64,000 nucleotides of DNA from Arthrobacter_B citreus (GTDB lineage: Bacteria; Actinomycetota; Actinomycetes; Actinomycetales; Micrococcaceae), in NCBI RefSeq assembly GCF_042429235.1, contig NZ_JBHMBA010000001.1. One strand, written 5' to 3'. Under the pieces are notes generated by a model. It made no database searches and had not been told where the DNA came from. It worked only from the letters and a program-made list of their open reading frames with translations. The position numbers and the translations under genes were made by a program. This document shows positions 34,267 to 43,173 of this stretch, piece by piece; the stretch's first letter is position 1, and each line of letters begins with the position of its first letter.

Positions 34267-34352
34267 CCGGACCTCCGCCGGCAGCCCCTGCCCTCTGGCC
34301 CGAAAACTTTTTTCGCCGGACTTGTCCGTCCCGGAACCACTTGCGTAAACTG

Positions 34353-34368
34353 AGTAAGCATACTTACT
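34353..34368. promoter_or_regulatory. Inverted repeat in promoter region of the CxxC protein
   Basis: AGTAAG-CATA-CTTACT forms a perfect 6-bp inverted repeat 54 bases before the next start. TTGCGT lies 7 bases upstream and TACTAC overlaps the right arm with an 18-base spacer, so a repressor binding here would cover the -10 region. Both promoter calls are weak. Confidence 0.4.
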
Positions 34369-34421
34369 ACCTGTTCTGGGCGATGGAGTTCTCCGTCCGG
34401 ACCTGAACTGGAGGAACGATT

Positions 34422-34832
34422 ATGTCAACGCAAGCGAGACCCGAAGGTGCAGCCGACCCGGCCCCGGAACCCTACGTCCCGTGGTGCACGCACTGCGGGA
34501 CGGATGAATTCCTGATCATTGAATCCGTGGAACCGGCAGTTGGCGAAGACGCCGCGGAGTTCCTGGAAATCAGTTACACCTGCTCGGAATGCGACCGCTT
34601 CTACGGGCATCCGGTCCGGCACTCCCCCGTGTGGGCCCGCCGGATGAACAAGGACAGCGCCGTCATGGAATACCTGCACTGCGGCGAGCCGATGCAGCCC
34701 AAGGACACCACCTCTGTGTCGATTTTCGAACCCGTCTACACCGGACCGGACAACATCGTGGTCCCCGAGGTGCAGCTGGACACGACGGTGCTGCGGTGCC
34801 GCTGCGGGTTCCAGATGGGCGTTCCCGCCTGA
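34422..34832 (+). CDS. Conserved hypothetical protein with zinc-ribbon-like cysteines
   Basis: Protein of 136 aa without signal or membrane segment. Three Cys groups are visible: WCTHCGTDEF (CxxC), YTCSECDRFYGH (CxxC) and LRCRCG (CxC), plus a lone Cys in LHCGEPM, suggesting one or two bound zinc ions. I cannot assign a function. AGGAACG-type ribosome site precedes the ATG. An inverted repeat AGTAAG-CATA-CTTACT lies 54 bases upstream. Confidence 0.75.
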   Translation: MSTQARPEGAADPAPEPYVPWCTHCGTDEFLIIESVEPAVGEDAAEFLEISYTCSECDRFYGHPVRHSPVWARRMNKDSAVMEYLHCGEPMQPKDTTSVSIFEPVYTGPDNIVVPEVQLDTTVLRCRCGFQMGVPA

Positions 34833-34938
34833 GCGGATCCCACAATTAGCCTTCCGGCGGATCTACACACGGCGTCATGTGCCCTGTGGAGATCCGCCGG
34901 AAGTGCGTAACGTGGCAGCCAAACCCCTTAGGAGACAC

Positions 34939-35748
34939 ATGCGCACGCATAAGACCCTCGCAGCACTCGCACTGGCCGCCGCCGCTTCACTGGGCCTGAC
35001 TGCCTGCGGATCAGGCGATGCCGGCTCAGAGGCCACGGCTGCAACCGGACTTGAGGCCGTCCAGGAGGCAGGCACCATTGTGGTGGGGACGGAGGGCACG
35101 TACCGCCCGTTCAGCTTCCACGCCGACGGCGCGGGTGATCTCACCGGATACGACGTCGAGATCACCGAGGCGGTAGCGGAGAAGCTCGGTGTTGAGGTGA
35201 AGTTCGAAGAGACCCAGTGGGACGCCATCTTCGCCGGGCTGGAAGCCAACCGCTTCGCGATGATCGCCAACCAGGTCTCCATTAACCCCGGGCGCGAGGA
35301 ATCGTACGAGTTCTCGGAGCCGTACACCGTGAGCCCGGGCGTGATCGTGGTGCCTGCCGGCGAAACGTCGATCAGCTCCTTCGCGGATCTCAAGGACAAG
35401 ACCACCGCACAGTCCCTGACCAGCAACTGGTACACGCTTGCCAAGGACAATGGAGCAAACGTCGAGGCGGTGGAAGGCTGGGCGCAGGCGGTCGCCCTGC
35501 TTGAGCAGGGCCGTGTGGATGCAACGGTCAACGACAAACTGACCTTCCTCGACTATATGCAGCAAACTCCGGACGCACCGCTTGAAGTCGCGGCCGAAAC
35601 CGACGATCCGGCCCTTTCGGCGTTCGCTTTCGCAAAGGGCAACACTGAACTGCGCGACGCCGTCAACGAAGCACTGTCCGAACTGCGCGCTGACGGAACG
35701 CTCGCCGAGATCTCGGAGAAGTACTTCGGCGAGAACGTCTCGGAGTAG
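34939..35748 (+). CDS. Amino acid ABC transporter substrate-binding lipoprotein
   Basis: Solute receptor of 269 aa of the polar amino acid class (SBP family 3). Lipobox LTAC (Cys23), then VGTEGTYRPFSFH, GYDVEITEAVAEKLG and the ligand-loop region WDAIFAGLEANRFAMIANQVSINPGRE. The pattern resembles cystine/polar amino acid receptors (TcyA-like). The ATG at 34939 follows AGGAGA and starts the signal peptide; longer frames do not. First gene of a receptor-permease-ATPase operon. Confidence 0.92.
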   Translation: MRTHKTLAALALAAAASLGLTACGSGDAGSEATAATGLEAVQEAGTIVVGTEGTYRPFSFHADGAGDLTGYDVEITEAVAEKLGVEVKFEETQWDAIFAGLEANRFAMIANQVSINPGREESYEFSEPYTVSPGVIVVPAGETSISSFADLKDKTTAQSLTSNWYTLAKDNGANVEAVEGWAQAVALLEQGRVDATVNDKLTFLDYMQQTPDAPLEVAAETDDPALSAFAFAKGNTELRDAVNEALSELRADGTLAEISEKYFGENVSE

Positions 35749-35756
35749 CTCCGCCC

Positions 35757-36425
35757 ATGGATGAGTCGACGTGGGACCTTGTTCTGCGGTCCTTCCTGCC
35801 GATGCTGGAAGGAGCGGTGAAGGGAACCATTCCGCTGGCCCTGGTCTCGTTTGTCCTGGGTCTGGCCATTGCGCTCGGCGTTGCCCTGATGCGCCTGTCC
35901 AAGGTGCGGATCCTCTCCGGGATTGCCCGCGTCTACGTGTCGATTATCCGTGGAACCCCCCTGCTGGTGCAGCTCTTCGTCATCTTCTACGGGCTGCCCT
36001 CCATCGGTGTGGTGGTTCCCTCCTGGCCCAGCGCCGTCATCGCTTTCTCCCTCAACGTGGGCGGCTATGCGGCAGAAGTCATCCGGGCTGCCATCCTTTC
36101 AGTCCCGCGCGGCCAGTGGGAAGCGGCGTACACCATCCGGATGTCTCCCGCGCAGACACTCATCCGCGTGATCCTCCCCCAGGCGGCACGGGTATCGGTG
36201 CCGCCGCTCTCAAACACCTTCATCAGCCTGGTCAAGGACACGTCCCTCGCCTCGCTGATCCTCGTCACCGAACTCTTCCGGCAGGCACAGGAAATAGCGG
36301 CCTTCAGCCGGGAGTTCATGGCCCTCTACATTGAGGCCGCCTTCATCTATTGGATGATCTGCCTTGTCCTGTCCACGGGACAATCGGCCCTTGAAAGGAG
36401 GCTGGACCGCCATGTCGCCAAGTGA
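35757..36425 (+). CDS. Amino acid ABC transporter permease (HisM/HisQ type)
   Basis: Membrane permease of 222 aa with about five helices and the family loop IIRGTPLLVQLFVIFYGLPS and QAARVSVPPLSNTFISLVKDTSLASLI, typical of His/Glu/Gln permeases. It lies 8 nt after the receptor gene and its end overlaps the ATPase start by 14 nt. A single permease gene means the channel is a homodimer. Confidence 0.93.
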   Translation: MDESTWDLVLRSFLPMLEGAVKGTIPLALVSFVLGLAIALGVALMRLSKVRILSGIARVYVSIIRGTPLLVQLFVIFYGLPSIGVVVPSWPSAVIAFSLNVGGYAAEVIRAAILSVPRGQWEAAYTIRMSPAQTLIRVILPQAARVSVPPLSNTFISLVKDTSLASLILVTELFRQAQEIAAFSREFMALYIEAAFIYWMICLVLSTGQSALERRLDRHVAK

Positions 36426-37218
36426 CAGCCCAGATGAACTCGCCAGCGGGACCGGACGGGCTGCTGCGGCGGACGTCCTGGCCGTCCGGGACCTGCACAA
36501 GCGCTTCGGCGCCGTCGAGGTGCTCAAGGGTATCGACCTGGACATCCGGCGCGGCCAAGTGGTTGCACTGATTGGACCCAGCGGATCAGGCAAAACCACC
36601 GTCCTGCGCTGCCTCAACGGCTTGGAAGTGCCGGACTCGGGGACGGTGCAGTTTGCCGAAGGGGCGGCGGTGGACTTCGGCAGCAAACCTTCGCGCCGCA
36701 CGGTGTCGGGACTGCGGGAACACAGTGCCATGGTGTTCCAGCACTACAACCTGTTTCCGCACCGCACGGTGCTGGAAAACGTGATGGAGGGACCGGTTCG
36801 GGTGCAGCGGCGTTCCCGGGAGGAAGCCTCCGCAGATTCGCTGGCCCTGCTGGAGCGGGTGGGACTGGCCGACAAACGCGACGCCTACCCCTACGAACTC
36901 TCCGGCGGCCAGCAGCAGCGGGTGGGCATTGTCCGCGCGCTCGCCCTGAAGCCGCGGCTGCTGCTCTTTGACGAGCCCACCTCCGCACTGGATCCGGAGC
37001 TCGTGGGTGAGGTCCTGGAGGCCATCCGCGAACTGGCAGCCGAGGGCTGGACGATGCTCCTTGTCACGCACGAGCTTCGCTTCGCACGGGATGTGGCGGA
37101 CCGCGTCATCTTTATGGACGGAGGCGTCGTGGTCGAGGAGGGGCCACCCTCGGAGGTTCTTGCGTCCCCGAAACAGGAGCGCACCCGCCAATTCGTGCAG
37201 CGGCTGCTGGATCACTAG
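36412..37218 (+). CDS. Amino acid ABC transporter ATP-binding protein (GlnQ type)
   Basis: ATPase of 268 aa. Walker A GPSGSGKTT, Q-loop FQHYNLFPH, signature LSGGQQQR, Walker B LLLFDEPTSALDPE and H-loop VTHEL are intact. The ATG at 36412 has AAGGAGG about 11 bases upstream; the start overlaps the permease stop by 14 nt. About 20 residues before VRDLHKRFGAVEVLKG are a variable extension. Confidence 0.93.
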   Translation: MSPSDSPDELASGTGRAAAADVLAVRDLHKRFGAVEVLKGIDLDIRRGQVVALIGPSGSGKTTVLRCLNGLEVPDSGTVQFAEGAAVDFGSKPSRRTVSGLREHSAMVFQHYNLFPHRTVLENVMEGPVRVQRRSREEASADSLALLERVGLADKRDAYPYELSGGQQQRVGIVRALALKPRLLLFDEPTSALDPELVGEVLEAIRELAAEGWTMLLVTHELRFARDVADRVIFMDGGVVVEEGPPSEVLASPKQERTRQFVQRLLDH

Positions 37219-37375
37219 CGGCCCCGGCGAAGGGGCTGTTCGTGACCCCTGGAAGACACGAAAGGACTGGCGCGGAATTCGCCGCTAGACTGGGAGGTGC
37301 AAGCTCGCGGAGCGCTGAATCAGCGTGAGACGGCAGGGTCCGCGGCCACCCATTTCTCTCACAGGAGTTGCCCGG

Positions 37376-37630
37376 ATGCCCCGGATCGTTGTTGACGTCA
37401 TGCCCAAACCCGAAATTCTCGATCCCCAGGGCAAGGCCATCGCCGGCGCCCTTCCCCGGCTGGGCCTGACCGGGTTCACCGGAGTCCGCCAGGGCAAGCG
37501 CTTCGAGCTGACCGTTGACGGCGACGTCACACCGGAAATCCTCGAACAGGCCCGCACTGCGGCTGCCACGCTGCTGTCCAACCCCGTCATCGAGGACGTC
37601 ACCCGCGTTGAAGTAATCCCGGAGGCCTGA
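37376..37630 (+). CDS. purS: Phosphoribosylformylglycinamidine synthase subunit PurS
   Basis: Small subunit of 84 aa that brings PurQ and PurL together in the fourth step of IMP synthesis. The sequence VVDVMPKPEILDPQGKAI and FELTVDGDVT are family features. The ATG at 37376 follows CAGGAG. Its stop is 2 nt before the purQ TTG. Confidence 0.95.
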   Translation: MPRIVVDVMPKPEILDPQGKAIAGALPRLGLTGFTGVRQGKRFELTVDGDVTPEILEQARTAAATLLSNPVIEDVTRVEVIPEA

Positions 37631-37632
37631 CC

Positions 37633-38406
37633 TTGAGCACTCCCCTGATCGGCGATTTCGCCGCTGTGCCCGCCAATGACGAGCTGCGGGCCATCCGGAT
37701 CGGCATCATCACCTTTCCGGGCACCCTCGACGACCGCGACGCCGCCCGTGCGGTGACCCTCGCCGGAGGCACCGCCGTCGGGCTGTGGCACAACGAAGCC
37801 AATCTGCAGTCCGTGGACGCCGTCATTATTCCCGGAGGCTTCTCCTACGGCGACTACCTGCGCGCCGGCGCCATTGCCCGCTTCGCTCCGCTGATGGACA
37901 AGGTGGTGGACGCGTCCAAGGGCGGCATGCCCGTGCTGGGCATCTGCAACGGCTTCCAGATCCTCACCGAGGCGCACCTGCTGCCCGGCTCGATGATCAA
38001 GAACAGCCACCTGAAGTTCTCCTGCGCGGACCAGCTGCTGCGCGTGGAAAACAACACCACGGCGTGGACCTCCACCTACGCCAAGGATTCCGGCATGGTC
38101 ATTCCGCTGAAAAACCAGGACGGCCAGTACGTCGCCGACGAAAAGACGCTGGACGAGCTCGAGGGCGAGGGCCGCGTGGTGTTCCGCTACGACGGCGTCA
38201 ACCCGAACGGCTCGCGCCGGAACATTGCCGGCATTTCCAACGCCGCCGGGAACGTCGTCGGACTCATGCCGCACCCGGAGCACGCCGTCGAGGCCGGGTT
38301 CGGCCCGGATTCCTCCGCCTACGGCGAGGTCGGGCTGGGTTACGGCACCGACGGCCTGGGCATCTTTACTTCAGTACTCACCTCGCTTGTTGCCGGAGGC
38401 AAATAA
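37633..38406 (+). CDS. purQ: Phosphoribosylformylglycinamidine synthase subunit PurQ (glutaminase)
   Basis: Class I glutamine amidotransferase of 257 aa that supplies ammonia to PurL. The nucleophile Cys is in VLGICNGFQ, and the His/Glu partners in GLMPHPEHA. The start is TTG at 37633, giving about 20 residues before IRIGIITFPGTLDD; this extension is seen in relatives, but an internal start cannot be excluded. Directly followed by purL with no gap. Confidence 0.96.
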   Translation: MSTPLIGDFAAVPANDELRAIRIGIITFPGTLDDRDAARAVTLAGGTAVGLWHNEANLQSVDAVIIPGGFSYGDYLRAGAIARFAPLMDKVVDASKGGMPVLGICNGFQILTEAHLLPGSMIKNSHLKFSCADQLLRVENNTTAWTSTYAKDSGMVIPLKNQDGQYVADEKTLDELEGEGRVVFRYDGVNPNGSRRNIAGISNAAGNVVGLMPHPEHAVEAGFGPDSSAYGEVGLGYGTDGLGIFTSVLTSLVAGGK

Positions 38407-40713
38407 ATGACCGTTTCCGCAGCCTCCACCGAGGCGAAGAAATTCCGTATCGACACCGTTGAACACGCGGCTGCCACACCTGAAACGCAGCTTCCCTGGG
38501 CCGAGCTGGGCCTGAAGGAAGACGAGTTCAACCGCGTTGTCGAAATCCTGGGCCGCCGCCCCACCGCCGCGGAGCTGGCGATGTACTCGGTCATGTGGTC
38601 CGAGCACTGCTCCTACAAGTCCTCCAAGGTGCACCTGAAGCAGTTCGGCGACAAAGTCACCGAAAAGATGAAGGAACACCTGCTGGTCGGCATCGGCGAG
38701 AACGCCGGCGTGGTGGACATCGGTGACGGCTGGGCCGTCACCTTCAAGGTCGAATCCCACAACCACCCCTCCTTCGTGGAGCCGTACCAGGGTGCCGCGA
38801 CCGGCGTCGGCGGCATTGTCCGCGACATCATTTCGATGGGCGCCCGCCCGGTCGCCGTGATGGATCCGCTGCGGTTCGGCGCCATCGACCACCCGGACAC
38901 CGCCCGGCTGGTGCACGGCATCGTGTCCGGCATCGGCGGCTACGGCAACTCGCTCGGCCTGCCGAACATTGGCGGCGAGCTGGTCTTCGACTCCGTGTAC
39001 CAGGGCAACCCGCTGGTCAACGCATTGGCCGTCGGCGTCATGCGCCACGAGGACATCCGCCTGGCCAACGCCTCCGGCACCGGCAACAAGGTGGTGCTCT
39101 TCGGGGCGCGCACCGGCGGCGACGGCATTGGCGGCGCCTCGGTGCTGGCCTCCGAGTCCTTCGATTCCACCAAGCCGTCCAAGCGTCCCGCGGTCCAGGT
39201 CGGCGACCCGTTCGCCGAAAAGGTCCTCATTGAGTGCTGCCTGGAACTGTTCAAGGCCTCCGTGGTCGAGGGCATCCAGGACCTGGGTGCGGCCGGCATT
39301 TCCTGCGCGACGTCGGAGCTGGCCTCCAACGGCGACGGCGGCATGCACGTGGAGCTGACCAACGTGCTGCTGCGCGATCCCACCCTGACACCGGGCGAAA
39401 TCCTGATGTCCGAGTCCCAGGAACGCATGATGGCCGTGGTGACGCCGGAGAACGTCGAGGCGTTTGAAACGATCATGGCCAAGTGGAACGTGGAGTACTC
39501 CTGGCTGGGCGAGGTCACCGGCACCGGCCGGCTGGTCATCGACTGGGCCGGCGAGACCATTGTCGATGTCGATCCCAAGACTGTGGCCCACGAAGGACCC
39601 GTCTACGACCGTCCGTTCCACCGCCCCGAAGGCCAGGACAAGCTGCAGGCGGATTCCTTCGCCGAAACCCGTCCGTTCGGCGGCGAAGCGGTCAAGCAGG
39701 CCATGCTGGAACTGATGGCGTCACCGAACATGTGTGACAAGTCCTGGGTCACCAACCAGTTTGACCGTTATGTGCAGGGCAACACCGCGCTGGCCATGCC
39801 CGACGACGCCGGTGTCATCCGCGTGGATGAAACCACCGGACTCGGAGTTGCCATCTCCACCGACGCCAACGGCCGCTACGCCTACCTGGACCCGTACGAG
39901 GGCGCGAAGCTGGCCCTCGCCGAGTCCTACCGGAACGTCGCCACGTCCGGTGCAACACCGCTGGCCGTGTCCGACTGCCTGAACTTCGGCTCCCCCGAGG
40001 ACCCCGAGGTCATGTGGCAGTTTGCCGAGGCCGTCCGCGGCCTGGCGGACGGCTGCCAGGAGCTGGGCATCCCGGTCACCGGCGGCAACGTGTCGCTGTA
40101 CAACCAGACCGGTGGCGTCGCCATCCACCCCACCCCCGTGGTGGGTGTGCTGGGAGTGTTCGACGACGTCGCGCGCCGCACGCCGTCGGGCTGGCGTGAA
40201 GATGGACAGGCGATTTACCTGATGGGTGTTACGAAGGACGAGCTGGACGGCTCCGAATTCGCGAACCTGCGCGGCCACTTGGGCGGACGCCCGCCGGCCG
40301 TGGACCTGAAGACCGAGAAGCTGCTGGGCGAACTGCTGGTCAATGCCTCCCGTGACGGCATGATCGATGCCGCGCACGACCTGTCCGAGGGCGGCCTGGC
40401 CGCGGCCCTGTCCGAGATGGCGCTCCGCTTCGGCGTCGGCGCCCGGATCGGCCTGGATGAAGTGTGCGAGCGCGACGGCGTGGACCTGTTCACCCTGCTG
40501 TTCTCCGAGTCCCAGTCCCGTGCCCTGGTCTCCGTGGCCCGCAGCGAAGAGGTCCGGTTCAAGGACATGTGCGGTGCCCGCGGGTACGCCCACATGCGGA
40601 TTGGCGTGGTGGACACCGAGATTGGCGCACTGGACTTCCAGGGCCACTTCTCGCTGCCGCTGTCGGAGCTGAAGGAAGCCTACGAGGGGACGCTGCCGAA
40701 GCACTTCGGCTAG
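38407..40713 (+). CDS. purL: Phosphoribosylformylglycinamidine synthase subunit PurL
   Basis: Small-type FGAM synthase of 768 aa that aminates FGAR with ATP. Visible are MWSEHCSYKSSKVHLKQF, VTFKVESHNHPSFVEPYQGAATGVGGI, ISMGARPVAVMD and the second-half DAAHDLSEGGLAAALSEMA. Length is standard for the PurSQL three-subunit type. ATG directly follows the purQ stop. Ends just before a strong hairpin repeat. Confidence 0.97.
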   Translation: MTVSAASTEAKKFRIDTVEHAAATPETQLPWAELGLKEDEFNRVVEILGRRPTAAELAMYSVMWSEHCSYKSSKVHLKQFGDKVTEKMKEHLLVGIGENAGVVDIGDGWAVTFKVESHNHPSFVEPYQGAATGVGGIVRDIISMGARPVAVMDPLRFGAIDHPDTARLVHGIVSGIGGYGNSLGLPNIGGELVFDSVYQGNPLVNALAVGVMRHEDIRLANASGTGNKVVLFGARTGGDGIGGASVLASESFDSTKPSKRPAVQVGDPFAEKVLIECCLELFKASVVEGIQDLGAAGISCATSELASNGDGGMHVELTNVLLRDPTLTPGEILMSESQERMMAVVTPENVEAFETIMAKWNVEYSWLGEVTGTGRLVIDWAGETIVDVDPKTVAHEGPVYDRPFHRPEGQDKLQADSFAETRPFGGEAVKQAMLELMASPNMCDKSWVTNQFDRYVQGNTALAMPDDAGVIRVDETTGLGVAISTDANGRYAYLDPYEGAKLALAESYRNVATSGATPLAVSDCLNFGSPEDPEVMWQFAEAVRGLADGCQELGIPVTGGNVSLYNQTGGVAIHPTPVVGVLGVFDDVARRTPSGWREDGQAIYLMGVTKDELDGSEFANLRGHLGGRPPAVDLKTEKLLGELLVNASRDGMIDAAHDLSEGGLAAALSEMALRFGVGARIGLDEVCERDGVDLFTLLFSESQSRALVSVARSEEVRFKDMCGARGYAHMRIGVVDTEIGALDFQGHFSLPLSELKEAYEGTLPKHFG

Positions 40714-40746
40714 GACCCTCACCTCCCCCTGCCCCGTCAAAGGACG

Positions 40747-40810
40747 TCCCGCGAGATGGCAGACAGTGCGGTTCTCAGCCCTGAGAGCCGCACTGTCTGC
40801 CATTTCGGAA
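40747..40810. repeat. Long hairpin repeat, copy 1 (downstream of purL)
   Basis: Positions 40756-40777 pair with 40782-40803 over 22 bp with one G-U-type mismatch and a 4-base loop. The preceding TCCCGCGAG (40747-40755) and the inner CAGCCCTGA are shared with the second copy at 41821-41886. It lies between the convergent purL and endonuclease genes and also encodes the last residues of the endonuclease frame (NGRQCGSQ). It may act as a bidirectional terminator. Confidence 0.8.
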
Positions 40811-41770
40811 GGCCTCCGCAGGGCCGAGACGCCAACCTGCAGCAATCAGCGCTGACCGGACCTTGTTGACGGCAGCCCCGCCGCCGTCGGCCATATGCCG
40901 CCGGGATATTCGAACCTCGGCCCAGCCCAGCGCCCGGATCCGTTCCTCGCGGCTGATGTCCCGTTCCACCTGACCGGGTTCGGAGTGGCCCGCGCCCTCA
41001 TACTCCACGGCCACCCTGTATTCGGGGTAGGAAAGGTCCGGCTGATGGTGCATATTGCCCGCAGTATCAGGAACCGGCGCATTCACCAGCGGTTCGGGCA
41101 GCCCTGCGTCCACCAGCGCCAGCCGAAGCAGCGTTTCCGGAGGCGAATCCGCTCCCATACGGCTCAGATCCAAGGCCAGCCTGGCCTTCCGGATCCCCCG
41201 TTTGCCGGTATGCCGGTCGATGACCTCCTGCAAAGACTCCTTGGTGGCATACGGCGCCGTTCTGTTTTCATACTCGGGACGGGGGATGCGGATCAAATGG
41301 TCGGCTATGACTGTGAGATCCGGGACGGTCAGACGCTGGGCCAGGTCAAGCCATGTCCGTTCCCTCGATGTCAGCGACAGTCCGTCCACGACACAGATCT
41401 CCCCCGCGAACATTTGTCCGGTGTGGCCGCTGACTCCTCCACGCCGCTGCGGAGACATGCCGGTGAGCCTCGTAATGTGCAGCATGCCGTCGTCGGCGAA
41501 GCGCGGCATCGGAAACTCCCAGACTTCGGCCGCGGAGTAGTGGGATGCGACGGAATAGGGAGTCACCTGGGTGAATGCCCGGTAGCGGCGGTGCGGGGGC
41601 ATGCTTTGCAGGTCGGCCAGGTCCTGGGAATCCACCCACCGGATGGACCGGCTCAGGCGGGTAATCCGAGCGTGCCGCAGCCGGCCGCGGGAAATGCCGG
41701 ACGCATCTGCCTCACTGACGGTGAAAGGGCCAGCAGTCAACCCCTGGGGCAACGGTTCAGGAATACGCAT
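40775..41770 (-). CDS. DUF559-type endonuclease-like protein (Vsr/PD-(D/E)XK fold) with AbiEi-like N-terminus
   Basis: Protein of 331 aa. The C-terminal region PDLSYPEYRVAVEYEGAGH... RIRALGWAEVRIS is the DUF559/Vsr-like nuclease pattern with Asp and Glu candidates for metal binding. The N-terminal 170 residues (FTVSEADASGISRGRLRHARITRLSRSI) resemble the winged-helix domain found in AbiEi-like proteins. Such proteins are common solitary actinobacterial genes of unknown role. I chose Met at 41770 because upstream residues (HFLPVRG) are encoded by the hairpin repeat. A Met at 41794 is the alternative. The C-terminal 8 residues are also repeat-derived. Confidence 0.75.
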   Translation of the reverse strand: MRIPEPLPQGLTAGPFTVSEADASGISRGRLRHARITRLSRSIRWVDSQDLADLQSMPPHRRYRAFTQVTPYSVASHYSAAEVWEFPMPRFADDGMLHITRLTGMSPQRRGGVSGHTGQMFAGEICVVDGLSLTSRERTWLDLAQRLTVPDLTVIADHLIRIPRPEYENRTAPYATKESLQEVIDRHTGKRGIRKARLALDLSRMGADSPPETLLRLALVDAGLPEPLVNAPVPDTAGNMHHQPDLSYPEYRVAVEYEGAGHSEPGQVERDISREERIRALGWAEVRISRRHMADGGGAAVNKVRSALIAAGWRLGPAEAFRNGRQCGSQG

Positions 41771-41820
41771 GCGAGAAGAATGGCCCTTTCGCATTTCCTC
41801 TGCAGCGGCTATCCACACCC

Positions 41821-41886
41821 TCCCGCGAACTGGCAGAAAGTGCACGTTTCAGGGCTGGGAAGCGCACTTTCTGCCAGCTCGCGGGA
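41821..41886. repeat. Long hairpin repeat, copy 2 (upstream of endonuclease gene)
   Basis: A 66-bp inverted repeat: 41821-41843 (TCCCGCGAACTGGCAGAAAG and on) pairs with 41864-41886 over 23 bp with one mismatch. Its reverse complement aligns without gaps to copy 1 at 40756-40803, sharing TGGCAGA-AGTGC arms and the CAGCCCTGA centre. The two copies bracket the endonuclease gene in opposite orientation. Confidence 0.85.
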
Positions 41887-41998
41887 ACAGGAGCTGGACC
41901 GTAGTGGGAAGGGGGGCGCGCGAAGAGGGGCACCGGATGTGAAAAGATGTTGCTCACGAAATAGCGGAAAATATGAATCGGACAGGCACAATTAGCCA

Positions 41999-42628
41999 GT
42001 GACCTTGACCCCTGACCACACATCAGCGGCCGCGGAACCCCCAGTTCCGCACACCGCTTCCGCAAGTGCTTCCGCCAGCCTTTCAGTACCTCCCAGCTCT
42101 CCCGCAGCTGGTGCCGCAAGCCCTTCCACCGGGCTTTCCACCGAGCGGCTGCAGCTGACGCCCATCACCTCAGCCGAGCTGGACGCCCTGATCGTCCAGT
42201 CCCGACTCCCCGACTGGGCTCCGGATTTTCCGCAGCCCACGGACCACGACGCCGCCCGGCAATTCTTCGAAGCGGGCCTGAACAGCGTGGAGAAGGCGCT
42301 GAGCACCCGCCTCATCCGTGAACGCTCAACCGGCCAGGTGGTCGGGACCATCGGCTTCCTGCTGCTGCCGGAAGAGGGGGACGTTGAGGTCAGCTACAGC
42401 ATCGTCCCGTCCCGGCGCAATCAGGGGTACGCCACCGAAGCGCTCACCACGCTGGCGCGGCATGCCCTGGACCAGGAGGCGGTTTCGCGGGTTATCGCCT
42501 ACACCGAGCCGGAAAACGATGCATCGCAGACACTGTTGCTCACTGCCGGTTTCCTCCCCGTCGAGACTCCCGGGATGGGGCTGGGCTTTGTCCTTCAGGC
42601 AGCTGCGCTGCCCGAAGACAGCTTGTAG
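41999..42628 (+). CDS. GNAT family N-acetyltransferase
   Basis: Acetyltransferase of 209 aa. After about 45 Ser/Ala/Pro-rich residues the core starts STERLQLTPITSAELDAL and has GTIGFLLLPEEGDVEVSYSI, PSRRNQGYATEALTTL (acetyl-CoA loop) and EPENDASQTLLLTAGF. Substrate unknown. The GTG at 41999 is the frame's first start; an internal one closer to the core is possible. Its 3' end overlaps the convergent DUF1990 gene by 34 nt. Confidence 0.85.
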   Translation: MTLTPDHTSAAAEPPVPHTASASASASLSVPPSSPAAGAASPSTGLSTERLQLTPITSAELDALIVQSRLPDWAPDFPQPTDHDAARQFFEAGLNSVEKALSTRLIRERSTGQVVGTIGFLLLPEEGDVEVSYSIVPSRRNQGYATEALTTLARHALDQEAVSRVIAYTEPENDASQTLLLTAGFLPVETPGMGLGFVLQAAALPEDSL

Positions 42629-43173
42629 GCTGCTGCAACATACCTCCGGGTGATTAGCCCCTGCACGGCGCGGTTGGCGAAATCTCCGGCGGCTATCAGC
42701 CGGTTGGCGGGCCTGCTGTAGGCCGCCACCCGGAAAGCCAGCTTCCCCTCGCCGTCCAGCTCGGCATAGAACCCCTCCTCGCCCTGTTCCGGATGCCCTT
42801 TGAGGGTGCCGTAGCCAAATCCGGCCCGCTGCCCCGGGATGGGGACGCCGCCGTCGCCGGTTTCGGGTTCCTCTGCCCACAGCACCCGGCAGGGAGCGTA
42901 GTACCGCAACGGGCCCAGCCCCACTCCCGAGGACATCTCCACGCCCGCAGCGGCACGGGGTGTCGCCGCCGCGACCCGCAGCCCGGACAGCCGGTGCAGG
43001 TCCCAGTCCAGGATGCCGTTGGCCAGACGGAGGAATGCCGCCGCCGGATCCGGAACGTTCAGCCTTTCCCGCCGCAGCACCAGCCGGTACCCCTCAGGCC
43101 AGCGGTGGGTGAGCGGCTGGGGGTAGGGCCGGCGGGTGTAGCCGGAGTCCGGATAACTCAGGTCCCGGCTCAT
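42595..43173 (-). CDS. DUF1990 family protein
   Basis: Protein of 192 aa with the family features YPQPLTHRWPEGYRLVLRRERL, GVGLGPLRYYAPCRVLWAEEP and GFGYGTLKGHPEQGEEGFYAEL. The biochemical role of the family is unknown; plant and bacterial members are predicted START-like small proteins. The ATG at 43173 overlaps the MmcQ stop (ATGA), favouring it over the frame's upstream Met. Convergent overlap with the acetyltransferase gene. Confidence 0.87.
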   Translation of the reverse strand: MSRDLSYPDSGYTRRPYPQPLTHRWPEGYRLVLRRERLNVPDPAAAFLRLANGILDWDLHRLSGLRVAAATPRAAAGVEMSSGVGLGPLRYYAPCRVLWAEEPETGDGGVPIPGQRAGFGYGTLKGHPEQGEEGFYAELDGEGKLAFRVAAYSRPANRLIAAGDFANRAVQGLITRRYVAAAYKLSSGSAAA

